From Fulvitalea axinellae (lineage in GTDB: Bacteria > Bacteroidota > Bacteroidia > Cytophagales > Cyclobacteriaceae): a stretch of 64,000 nucleotides of DNA. Location of the stretch: assembly GCF_036492835.1 (NCBI RefSeq), contig NZ_AP025314.1, positions 2,108,001-2,172,000 of the forward strand, written 5' to 3'. A model generated the notes under the pieces. The model saw only the letters and a list, made by a program, of their open reading frames with translations, ran no database searches and was not told the DNA's origin. A program made the position numbers and the translations under genes. Below, piece after piece: positions 54,489-61,465 of the stretch (positions within the stretch are counted from its first letter, which is position 1; each line of letters opens with the position of its first letter).

Positions 54489-56450
54489 ATGAGAGCCATA
54501 ACCATTCTCTGTTGCTTATATTTTTTAATCGGATTACCAATATCGATACTTGCCCAGCAAGATAGCCTGGCGGTGAGGGGCATTGCGAAAAAAGTTCCAA
54601 AAGCAATATCGGGCGACCCCAAGAAACTGGCCAAATATCTTACGGAGAAAGAAGGTTCGGAGGCCCAACGCGCGCTGAATATATACACTTGGATTATCCA
54701 TAACATCAGGCATGGAAGGGATAAGCGCTTGGGGAAAAAACCGGAACAAGATCTCGCTTCCAGAGTGCTTGCGTACAGAAAGACGGATTCTAGCGGATAC
54801 GCCGAACTGTTTAAGTCGTTATGCCGTCATGCTGGCTTGGAAGTCCGGAATATCGAAGGCTATATGAAGTCCGATGATTTTTATGACGACGGCATGGAGC
54901 TCTCCTCAATGGATCATATTTGGAGTGCTGTCCGCATCGATGGGACTTGGCGGTTGGTCGATACGTATTCGGGAAGCGGGGCATACATAACCAAAGCGGG
55001 CGACCTAAGAACCGCAATCAAAAAACTTTTTGGAAAACGGGTGATACGTTCAAAAATGGTTTTTGTCCAGAATCCGCAACTCAATTATTTCTGTGCTGAT
55101 CCCGAAAAATTGATACGAAGCCATTTTCCGGCCAACCGATATTGGCAGATGCTTCGTTACCCGGTTTCCAGAGTCTCTTTTCAAAATGGAGAAGAATACA
55201 AGGATATGCCTGACGCATTTCAACCGTTGGAAATATTGGACGCCACGGAGCTCTTCCGTTATGGGTTGATGACCGAAAAACAATTGGCGAAACGGACGAT
55301 GGACTTAATGGAGGAAGATCCCTGGGATTTTGGATATATGTGTCGTGTCCAGGCCATGAGGGCCACTGATAATTATACGTATTCGCAAATGCCGGAAGTT
55401 TTGTTGTCGCAGGTCGAAGAGGTGGTTTCGAACTATAAGAAAGCCTTGAAGTACGCCAACAAGCATAAAGCGAGGGTAAGCGCCGTGTACAGGAGGAGTT
55501 CGAGTAAGCTGAATAGAAAGCTGAAGAACGGTTATTCGGCCCGTACACGTGATCTTAAGAACTTTGCTGACAGAAGAATCCGGACATATAAAACGGCGCT
55601 AAATCGGGAGAAAAAAAAGCGCGGGCTTGGTAAGCCGAAGGCAGGGGAAAACTTGGAAATGCCTGGCTATAAACCTAGAAAGATAAGGAATCCGAAACCA
55701 CAAACAGTAAGGGATTCGTTGCGAAGTGTGGTTTATTCGGCATTGGATTCGGCCCAAAAGTTTAATAAGCTTTCGCAAATTGCTTTGGAGGATTATTTGC
55801 GGGAATACCGGAATCTTTATAATGAAGTCTATCCCGAATTTTCGCGAAGTATCGATTCGCTTAATATAAAAGTCGAAAGACATCTTTTGTTGATGGAAGC
55901 GAATGTGAGATTGGGACGTTTGTGGGAGGCGATGGACGAAATGGATACGCTGTATGCCAAAGAGAAGCGGGTGTTTGACGCGATTACGGCATTGCGCCGT
56001 GATATGAAAGTGCATTCGAATAAAGTCCGTTATTGGTACCGGAAGTCGTTGTCGGTTTGCCAAAAGGGCCGAAACGTTTTACATGAGGCTTTTCCGGAAA
56101 CAGCCGAATTCGATAAAGCTTCGGAATTATATAGAGAGCTTAGTATCCATACGCTTAAATCGAAACAGCGGATCAATCATCTGGACAGTTATATAAAACA
56201 AGATAAACAAACGTATTTGGAATGGGCGGGCGCTTTATTGCCTCGGTTTGTTAGGCAGGCTTCTTTTATGGTAAGCGGAAAGAGCCTGGCAAAGGAGCTG
56301 GCTGAGGTAAAAGGGAAATATCTTGAAAACAGGAAGGCTCACCAATTGAAGCGAATGGAAATCTTGCGTGGGATAATACGGATACAAAAACGGGAGGTAG
56401 AGAAAAGAATCCCGGGATTACGGAAAGCCACGACTTATATAGTTAACTAA
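54489..56450 (+). CDS. secreted transglutaminase-like protein with catalytic Cys replaced
   Basis: 653 residues with a signal peptide (residues 1-22). Residues ~45-180 show a transglutaminase/kyphoscoliosis-peptidase core: 'ALNIYTWIIHNI', 'TDSSGYAELFKSLCRHAGL', 'SMDHIWSAVRIDGTWRLVDTYSG'. His143 and Asp158 of the triad are present, but the position expected to be Cys is Ser101, so it is probably inactive or binding-only. The rest (~200-653) is mainly helical and Lys/Arg-rich with long coiled-coil-like parts. It sits between two paralogous small membrane proteins. Confidence 0.7.
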   Translation: MRAITILCCLYFLIGLPISILAQQDSLAVRGIAKKVPKAISGDPKKLAKYLTEKEGSEAQRALNIYTWIIHNIRHGRDKRLGKKPEQDLASRVLAYRKTDSSGYAELFKSLCRHAGLEVRNIEGYMKSDDFYDDGMELSSMDHIWSAVRIDGTWRLVDTYSGSGAYITKAGDLRTAIKKLFGKRVIRSKMVFVQNPQLNYFCADPEKLIRSHFPANRYWQMLRYPVSRVSFQNGEEYKDMPDAFQPLEILDATELFRYGLMTEKQLAKRTMDLMEEDPWDFGYMCRVQAMRATDNYTYSQMPEVLLSQVEEVVSNYKKALKYANKHKARVSAVYRRSSSKLNRKLKNGYSARTRDLKNFADRRIRTYKTALNREKKKRGLGKPKAGENLEMPGYKPRKIRNPKPQTVRDSLRSVVYSALDSAQKFNKLSQIALEDYLREYRNLYNEVYPEFSRSIDSLNIKVERHLLLMEANVRLGRLWEAMDEMDTLYAKEKRVFDAITALRRDMKVHSNKVRYWYRKSLSVCQKGRNVLHEAFPETAEFDKASELYRELSIHTLKSKQRINHLDSYIKQDKQTYLEWAGALLPRFVRQASFMVSGKSLAKELAEVKGKYLENRKAHQLKRMEILRGIIRIQKREVEKRIPGLRKATTYIVN

Positions 56451-56526
56451 CCGTTGCTCATTTAAATCAATCAGAATTTTCCGGGAGTTTTGTAAATTGA
56501 ATTTTTTGTCACAAAACCTGCATTGC

Positions 56527-56808
56527 ATGACACATCCTGCGTTTCTGACTTTTCTGATTTTCTATATCCCGTTCAGTTTATGGGCCAGTTACCGGACTTT
56601 TAAAATGGTGACTTTAAGTTCCGTTCAAAAGCGAATCAATTTTGTGTTACTGTGGCTGATTCCTTTTGCGTGGTATTGGGTACTGAAGAATATAGCCGGC
56701 GTGAACACCAACAAGGTAATGACCAAAGAGAACCGTAAGCGATTGCAGAATCATGATGACAGCGGTTTTCACGAAAGCGGGGAGGGGATGAAGGGATTCG
56801 GTTTATGA
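56527..56808 (+). CDS. small membrane protein, paralog of the gene at 54068
   Basis: 93 residues from ATG 56527 (MTHPAFLTFLIFYIPFSLW). Two hydrophobic segments around a basic loop 'VQKRINFVLLWLIPFAWYWVLKNI', then a hydrophilic tail 'RKRLQNHDDSGFHESGEGMKGFG' matching that of the 54068 gene (KRDKL...SGGFYESNEGTMG). Its 3' end overlaps the WYL gene end by six bases (convergent). Function unknown. Confidence 0.7.
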   Translation: MTHPAFLTFLIFYIPFSLWASYRTFKMVTLSSVQKRINFVLLWLIPFAWYWVLKNIAGVNTNKVMTKENRKRLQNHDDSGFHESGEGMKGFGL

Positions 56809-58431
56809 TTCCGCCAACGCCGGTTTCTCCATTTCAGCCAGAATATCTGCCCGCACCATAAGCAATTCAATCCTCCGGACATTTCGTTTAGGGTCATTAT
56901 TCCGAAGGCGATACCGGGTTAGGGCTTTTCTACAATGCAAACCGCCTGACCGTACGGTACAGTATACGATTTTTTCATTTTGCAGTGAATTTCGATCGTC
57001 CCAATAATGGCTCCGGGGAAGGATATGGAAGGCTCCGTTTTCCTGATGTGCGGAATCCAGATGGATGCTGATAATCACCATATCCTTGATCAATTCTCTC
57101 GAAAGGCTTTTCCCGTTCGGAAGGCTATCGAAAAATGTCCAATCCTCCGTTTTGTGCGACGACGCGTAGAAATTTGAGGCAAAAAGCTGAAAAGGGGTGA
57201 CGGCTCCCTGTTTTACCAAAAGCTGTAACGGAGCCGAAAAGATCAGCGTTTTCAGCGAAGGATATTGCTGAAGAAAAGTTCCGTCCAAAACATCGCCGTG
57301 CTGGTCTTTGAGGATTTTACGGAACTGCAGCACCTCGTTTACATCGTAAAATTCGTCTATATAAGCGAAGCCCTTGCGCCAGACACGTTTGAAAGTCTCT
57401 TTGGCGACAAAAGGATGCATGTTTTGCCTGTATTGTTCGGACGCTTGCAGGGTCCGTTTGCGGATAGAACGGTAGAGTTTCTGGGGTTTCAAGACCTTCA
57501 CCGTCTCGCCGAAACTCAAAATCTCTTTTTCCAATTCGAAATTCAACTGCAAATCCATTCCAACGATAACACCGCCCGGTACTTCCCGCACCAAGCGTTG
57601 CGAATGATGAATGGGTTTGGTCAAGATATAAGGAGCGTGTTTTTTCATTACGAACAACTCCACGTATTCGACTTTCTGGTTGTAATCGACACTTACGCCC
57701 AGGGCGTTCGAAAAATAAGTCGATAAATCCAGGGTGGTGTTGGCGATATACGGTGCGTCGGATTTTTCGATTTTGTGCATACGGTCAAAAGCGAGCAAAT
57801 ATGGGCGCTGGTCTTTTTTCAAAAACCCAAGAGCGAACCAGCGATTGCGGAATTCCTTCAACAACTGCGGATGAAAATCGAAAGTGCTGGCTTCCCGGGC
57901 CTTGAACGATTGGTATGTCAGACTAATTGCCTGGCGCTGAAGTATCGCTTCGTATAATGGCTCCAAATGTTCCAACCCCTTCAGGCTGTTGTTCGTTTCG
58001 AACTGAATCACCGGCATCTGTTTTTCCATCTTCGACTGCACGCTGTCCTCCAACTTCTGGATCATTCCCGAAAGTTCCTGCACTTGCGTAAAGCCCTTGA
58101 ACTGTTTGAGAATGTCCACGGCGTCGGATAGCTTTCGCAGATCCTGATCCGTCAAAGGAATATTCGTGATCGAATATTCCGGATCGTCATAAACATAATA
58201 CTTACGGTCGATCACCTTGATGGGGGCATTATAACCCAGCTTGTCACTGCGCATCATCTGGATATCGAGTTGTACCGTACGCCGGCTTACGCCTTTGTCG
58301 ATACCCTCATATTCATACAGCGCATCGGAACAGGCCTCAACCAAATCCTCCAACGTCCACTGACGAAAACGGTTTCTCAAACATTGGTCAATGGTTTTGT
58401 ATCGGATCAGAGCGTTGCGGTTGGCTGGCAT
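56803..58431 (-). CDS. WYL-domain transcriptional regulator fused to a PhyH-like domain
   Basis: 542 residues from ATG 58431. An upstream start at 58515 would translate repeat sequence and is rejected. Residues ~1-75: HTH region ('LRNRFRQWTLEDLVEACSDALYEYEGIDKGVSRRTVQLDI'). ~150-330: WYL domain (ILQRQAISLTYQSFKARE, then FHPQLLKEFRNRWFALGF). ~345-542: similarity to the phytanoyl-CoA dioxygenase fold ('FAYIDEFYDVNEVLQF', 'HLDSAHQENGAFHILPRSHYWD', 'GGLHCRKALTRYRLRNN'). The metal ligands of PhyH are not all evident. WYL regulators commonly sense nucleic-acid ligands. It diverges from the RNA-repair cluster and likely controls it. Confidence 0.75.
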   Translation of the reverse strand: MPANRNALIRYKTIDQCLRNRFRQWTLEDLVEACSDALYEYEGIDKGVSRRTVQLDIQMMRSDKLGYNAPIKVIDRKYYVYDDPEYSITNIPLTDQDLRKLSDAVDILKQFKGFTQVQELSGMIQKLEDSVQSKMEKQMPVIQFETNNSLKGLEHLEPLYEAILQRQAISLTYQSFKAREASTFDFHPQLLKEFRNRWFALGFLKKDQRPYLLAFDRMHKIEKSDAPYIANTTLDLSTYFSNALGVSVDYNQKVEYVELFVMKKHAPYILTKPIHHSQRLVREVPGGVIVGMDLQLNFELEKEILSFGETVKVLKPQKLYRSIRKRTLQASEQYRQNMHPFVAKETFKRVWRKGFAYIDEFYDVNEVLQFRKILKDQHGDVLDGTFLQQYPSLKTLIFSAPLQLLVKQGAVTPFQLFASNFYASSHKTEDWTFFDSLPNGKSLSRELIKDMVIISIHLDSAHQENGAFHILPRSHYWDDRNSLQNEKIVYCTVRSGGLHCRKALTRYRLRNNDPKRNVRRIELLMVRADILAEMEKPALAES

Positions 58432-58434
58432 TTT

Positions 58435-58600
58435 TTGGGAGTAAAGTGTAAAGAGTAATGGGTAAAGCGTACAAAGTAATTGCGCATTGAAAAATGAAGA
58501 GACGGCTATCGTCACTTTTTCAAAAAAATATCCTGTAAAAAACGGCTCTACAGCCCCTTAGAATACTCTTTACGCTTTACTCTGGACTTTTTACTCACTA
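58435..58600. repeat. inverted repeats of TAAAG-rich sequence upstream of the WYL gene
   Basis: AGTAAAGTGTAAAGAGTAAT near 58439-58458 is roughly the reverse complement of ACTCTTTACGCTTTACTCTG near 58565-58584. The same sequence family flanks the gene at 41126. The arms bracket ~80 bases containing GACGGCTATCGTC-type and CGGCTCTACAGCC stretches. Possibly a regulatory or decayed mobile sequence. Confidence 0.5.
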
Positions 58601-58633
58601 AATCTACACATTTTTTTCACTACGCAAAAAGGC

Positions 58634-58652
58634 TGCGCACCGCTTGCGCACC
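58634..58652. promoter_or_regulatory. possible operator: two TGCGCACC direct repeats
   Basis: TGCGCACC occurs at 58634-58641 and 58645-58652, 11 bases apart, about one helical turn. TACGCA at 58621 is related. The site lies between the WYL start and the tRNA-like array, a natural place for a regulator binding site. Function is a guess. Confidence 0.3.
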
Positions 58653-58753
58653 TTTGTTATGAATCAAGGGCACGCGGTGTTTCGGAATAGCACCAAGGAG
58701 CTCCCCGGTAGGTAAGGGCTTTCCTGTTGACTTGGTTCTTTCTTGTCTAACAC

Positions 58754-58822
58754 ATTGCAGGTTGAAGGTTCGAATCCTTCCACCGATTACGGTCGGTGTA
58801 GTTCAACTGGAAGAACAGCAAA
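58754..58822 (+). ncRNA. permuted tRNA-like module 1
   Basis: In order: ATTGC (58754-58758, 3' strand of an anticodon-like stem); AGGTT variable loop; T-arm GAAGG-TTCGAAT-CCTTC (58764-58780); CACCGAT (3' acceptor strand); loop TACG (UNCG type); GTCGGTG (5' acceptor strand, 58792-58798); TA; D-arm GTTC-AACTGGAA-GAAC (58801-58816); A; GCAAA (58818-58822, pairs with ATTGC over 4 bp). The acceptor stem pairs over 7 bp only in this permuted order. There is no CCA end. The module's ends open at the anticodon position. A degenerate fragment may precede it, since 'TAACACATTGC' resembles the 3' flank of the other D-arms. Confidence 0.75.
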
Positions 58823-58833
58823 TTTGACAACCA

Positions 58834-58900
58834 ATTGTGTACGGAGGTTCGAATCCTCCCTTTGGCTTAGGCCAATGTGGTTCAGGGGTTGAACAGCAAT
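58834..58900 (+). ncRNA. permuted tRNA-like module 2
   Basis: ATTGT (58834-58838), 4-base variable loop, T-arm GGAGG-TTCGAAT-CCTCC (58843-58859), CTTTGGC (3' acceptor), loop TTAG (58867-58870), GCCAATG (5' acceptor, 58871-58877), TG, D-arm GTTC-AGGGGTT-GAAC (58880-58894), A, GCAAT (58896-58900). GCAAT pairs with ATTGT over 5 bp including one G-U. The acceptor stem has 6 of 7 pairs (one T-T mismatch). Pairing with the acceptor strands of the next module fails, so the permuted order is the one supported. Confidence 0.75.
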
Positions 58901-58907
58901 TAGAGAT

Positions 58908-58975
58908 GTGGGTTCGAGTCCCACTTCCCGAAAGGGAATGGTGGAATTGGTAGACACGCCGGATTGAGGTTTCGG
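58908..58975 (+). ncRNA. permuted tRNA-like module 3, tRNA-Leu-like, GAG anticodon
   Basis: T-arm GTGGG-TTCGAGT-CCCAC (58908-58924), TTCCC (3' acceptor), GAAA tetraloop (58930-58933, GNRA type), GGGAA (5' acceptor), TG, D-arm GTG-GAATTGGTAGA-CAC (58941-58957) exactly as in tRNA-Leu, G, anticodon arm CCGGA-TTGAGGT-TTCGG (58959-58975) with GAG at the anticodon position. Unlike modules 1 and 2 it keeps a complete anticodon hairpin and is opened in the variable region. The hairpin is followed by ATTTTTCTC, so it may also end the transcript. Confidence 0.72.
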
Positions 58976-58976
58976 A

Positions 58977-59300
58977 TTTTTCTCTTAACTATTTGACAGA
59001 ACGACGGGAACATTGTCGGCGGAAGGCAAACGGCCTTCGGCAATTCTTGAAAAGTATTCGGGAGGCGGGGAACGCAATAGGAAAGCCCGTCCGCGAAGCG
59101 TGGAAAACGGTTACGAAAGGCCGGAAGGTCTCGGGACAAAGTGGACACATAAGTTTCCATTCACCCCGAACATCAACCAGCCCGGGATATCCGGATTACC
59201 GACCCTTCGCCGGCGCGCGGAGCCTCTTGCGCAAACGCCCCTCGACTTGGACGGAATGACGGTGTTCTTGATCGTTCTATCTCTTTTGAAATGAAAAAAT
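58977..59300. other. GC-rich, structured, no recognised gene
   Basis: About 320 bases between the tRNA-like array and slipin. Hairpins are visible, e.g. GAAGGC-AAACG-GCCTTC near 59021-59037. Reading frames present on both strands (about 90 codons) lack family similarity and have shadow-like composition. It may be the rest of the same noncoding RNA or the 5' leader of the slipin operon. Confidence 0.4.
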
Positions 59301-59315
59301 GGGTATATGGTCTGA

Positions 59316-59413
59316 GGTATTAAGTATTAGGTAGATAGCTTTCTAAACGCTACACCCAATACTTTAAAACATCATACACAATACCTAAGACCAAATACCT
59401 AATACTAAATACC
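59316..59413. repeat. AT-rich inverted repeat just upstream of slipin
   Basis: GGTATTAAGTATTAGGTA (59316-59333) is complementary to TACCTAATACTAAATACC (59396-59413) with one mismatch. A second pair, GGTCTGAGGTAT and ATACCTAAGACC, overlaps. This sequence type is low complexity. The inverted arms lie 8 bases before the slipin start and could sequester its ribosome-binding region. Confidence 0.7.
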
Positions 59414-59420
59414 AAATAAA

Positions 59421-60722
59421 ATGAAACGAATCAAAATCAATGAAGGTACAGCGGGAATAGTACTGCATGACGGTGAGGTGAAGGGCCTTTTGAAGGCAGG
59501 GAAGTATTGGCTGATGCCGGGGCAGGAGGTAAAGCGCTATGATATGGCCGAAAGGCTGGATCCGCCTGTTTCTGTAAATATTTTGTTGCGAAACAAGGAA
59601 GTCGCAAACGCATTGCGAGTGGTGGATGTGAAAGAAGAGCAGGTGGCCCTGCGCTTCGAAGACGGCATGTTCAAAGAGCTTCTGCCGTCGGGCCGTCATT
59701 TGTATTGGGATGATTTCGCTAACATAAGTTTTACGCTGTGCGATAAATCGCAGGCTTTCGTCCCTAACAAACCGATCAATACGCTTTTGAAACACAAAGA
59801 ACTGGCGGAGGCATTGGAAGTGATCGAAGTGAAGGACGGGCACTTGACCTTTCGCTATGAGGAGGGACTCTTTAAGGAAGCGCTTCCGGCCGGCCGTTAC
59901 CTGTACTGGAAAGGTTTGGTTCGAAATGAATTCGTTACTTATGATATCAAAGATTCCAAGATACCCGACAATATCAATAAACAGGTATTGAACCATGGCT
60001 CATTGGATAAGTATGTTCGCTTTTTTGAGATCCAGCCTTATGAAAAAGCGCTCCTCTATATAGACGGTGAGCTTGCGGGAGAATTGGAAAGGGGAACGCA
60101 TTATTTCTGGATAAACAGCCAGAAGCTTCTGGTACAGAAGATAGATACACGCGTCCAGACTTTGGAAGTATCGGGACAAGAGATGTTGACGCAGGACAAA
60201 GTGAACCTGCGCCTGAATTTTTCCGCCCAATACCGGGTGCATGACATCCACTTGGCCAGGGTACAGACCAAAGACTACGAGGCGCAGCTTTATCAACTCT
60301 TTCAGCTGGCCCTGCGCGAGTACGTCGGTACGCTTCCATTGGACGAATTGTTAGCCAAGAAAGAATCGGTTGCGTCTTATGTGAAAGCGTACCTGGCCGA
60401 AAAGACCAAGGCTTTGGGCCTGACTGTGCTCGACTGCGGCCTGCGGGATTTGATTTTGCCAGGCGAGATCAAAGAGATCATGAACCAAGTGTTGGTGGCG
60501 CAGAAAAAAGCGCAAGCCAATATCATCACAAGGCGCGAAGAGACGGCTTCGACCAGAAGCCTGCTCAATACCGCCAAACTGATGGAAGACAATCCGATGC
60601 TATTCAAGCTGAAGGAAATGGAATACGTCGAGAAAATTTCGGAGAAAATCAGCGAGATTTCCCTTTCCAACGGCGGGCAGGTGATTGATCAGTTGAAGGG
60701 GATGTTTGGGGTGGGGAAATGA
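59421..60722 (+). CDS. SPFH/band-7 (slipin-type) protein with four-fold N-terminal repeat
   Basis: 433 residues, no transmembrane anchor at the N-terminus. Residues ~1-240 hold four copies of a beta-hairpin unit: 'GIVLHDGEVKGLLKAGKYWL', 'ALRFEDGMFKELLPSGRHLYW', 'TFRYEEGLFKEALPAGRYLYW' and 'LLYIDGELAGELERGTHYFW'. The SPFH core follows ('LTQDKVNLRLNFSAQYRV', 'LREYVGTLPLDELLAKKESVASYVKAYL', 'GLTVLDCGLRDLILP') and a coiled-coil C-terminal tail. Slipins are linked to RtcB-type RNA-repair operons in other bacteria. First protein gene of the cluster. Confidence 0.82.
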   Translation: MKRIKINEGTAGIVLHDGEVKGLLKAGKYWLMPGQEVKRYDMAERLDPPVSVNILLRNKEVANALRVVDVKEEQVALRFEDGMFKELLPSGRHLYWDDFANISFTLCDKSQAFVPNKPINTLLKHKELAEALEVIEVKDGHLTFRYEEGLFKEALPAGRYLYWKGLVRNEFVTYDIKDSKIPDNINKQVLNHGSLDKYVRFFEIQPYEKALLYIDGELAGELERGTHYFWINSQKLLVQKIDTRVQTLEVSGQEMLTQDKVNLRLNFSAQYRVHDIHLARVQTKDYEAQLYQLFQLALREYVGTLPLDELLAKKESVASYVKAYLAEKTKALGLTVLDCGLRDLILPGEIKEIMNQVLVAQKKAQANIITRREETASTRSLLNTAKLMEDNPMLFKLKEMEYVEKISEKISEISLSNGGQVIDQLKGMFGVGK

Positions 60723-60792
60723 GTGTTAATAATTACATTAAGGCTTACTAATCTGTGAGATAGTGTTTGACACAATGTATAAATGATACCTA

Positions 60793-61431
60793 ATGAAACG
60801 GCCAATAGACATAACTCTTAGGGATAAAGTATTCTCTTTAATAACCGAGGAAATCCAATTGGGAGAATTTGAACAATGGCTGAACTCGCAAACGAATTAT
60901 TTCAACCTGATTGATAATGACCTTTTCTATTTTGAGATATACAATTTTAATTATCATGGCGAACATTCGCGTCATGAATTTATAAAATTGATTATTACCC
61001 TTTTGGGTGGAGATGAATTCGAATTACAATGTGTAAAAGCATATTTGAAAAGAATCATTCTTGAGCCTAAGTCTCATGATGATGTTTTGTATAAGCTCCT
61101 ACATTGGGAAGGGGCTTTCGAAGACGAACTTGTGAGAGTCGGGGCGTTCTTTTATGATAGCTTTGAGCATATTCCGGACTATTGTCACGATGTTTGGGAA
61201 GTAAAATATCAAGCCGAAGTTTGTGAACACTCAAAGAGGTTGTTATCTGATTTGCTTCTACAAGAGTTTCTCATATGCGACTTTACTTTATCAGATTATA
61301 ATCCAGAATATGGGGAACAACTTGATCAGGATAAAGATACAGGCGATGAAATTAAAGCTCAGTATGAAGAGGAAAACAGTGTAGATATTAGCCCTTTTGA
61401 GAGTCTGTTGAGAAAAGTCCTTGGAAGATGA
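60793..61431 (+). CDS. unknown acidic protein inside the RNA-repair cluster
   Basis: 212 residues, no signal peptide. Not firmly recognised. The N-terminal part 'LGEFEQWLNSQTNYFNLIDNDLFYFEIYNFNYHGEHSRHEFIKLI' resembles Bacteroidota immunity-type or small accessory proteins with a repeated E-F-E-x-W and H-x-x-H-E pattern. The C-terminal part is strongly acidic (EYGEQLDQDKDTGDEIKAQYEEE). Codons are more AT-rich than in neighbouring genes, which suggests a later insertion. Lies 70 bases after slipin and 34 before rtcB, all on the same strand. Confidence 0.45.
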   Translation: MKRPIDITLRDKVFSLITEEIQLGEFEQWLNSQTNYFNLIDNDLFYFEIYNFNYHGEHSRHEFIKLIITLLGGDEFELQCVKAYLKRIILEPKSHDDVLYKLLHWEGAFEDELVRVGAFFYDSFEHIPDYCHDVWEVKYQAEVCEHSKRLLSDLLLQEFLICDFTLSDYNPEYGEQLDQDKDTGDEIKAQYEEENSVDISPFESLLRKVLGR

Positions 61432-61465
61432 GTGCGACATTAAATGAAATGTGATTTTTTGAAAA

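Noticed and set aside
58634..58650. A sigma-54 promoter like that of rtcBA in enterobacteria
   Set aside because: The GG and GC elements do not have the required spacing, and the regulator here is WYL-type, not RtcR.
58754..58975. Ordinary tRNA genes or tRNA pseudogenes
   Set aside because: Acceptor strands of a normal-order tRNA do not pair well (one partial case with three wobbles), there is no CCA, module 2 to 3 has no room for an anticodon arm, while permuted pairing is near-perfect.
58993..59294. Reading frames of about 90 codons on both strands between the RNA array and slipin
   Set aside because: No family motif, Arg/Pro/Gly-biased composition typical of frames in structured GC-rich DNA, and mutually overlapping frames.
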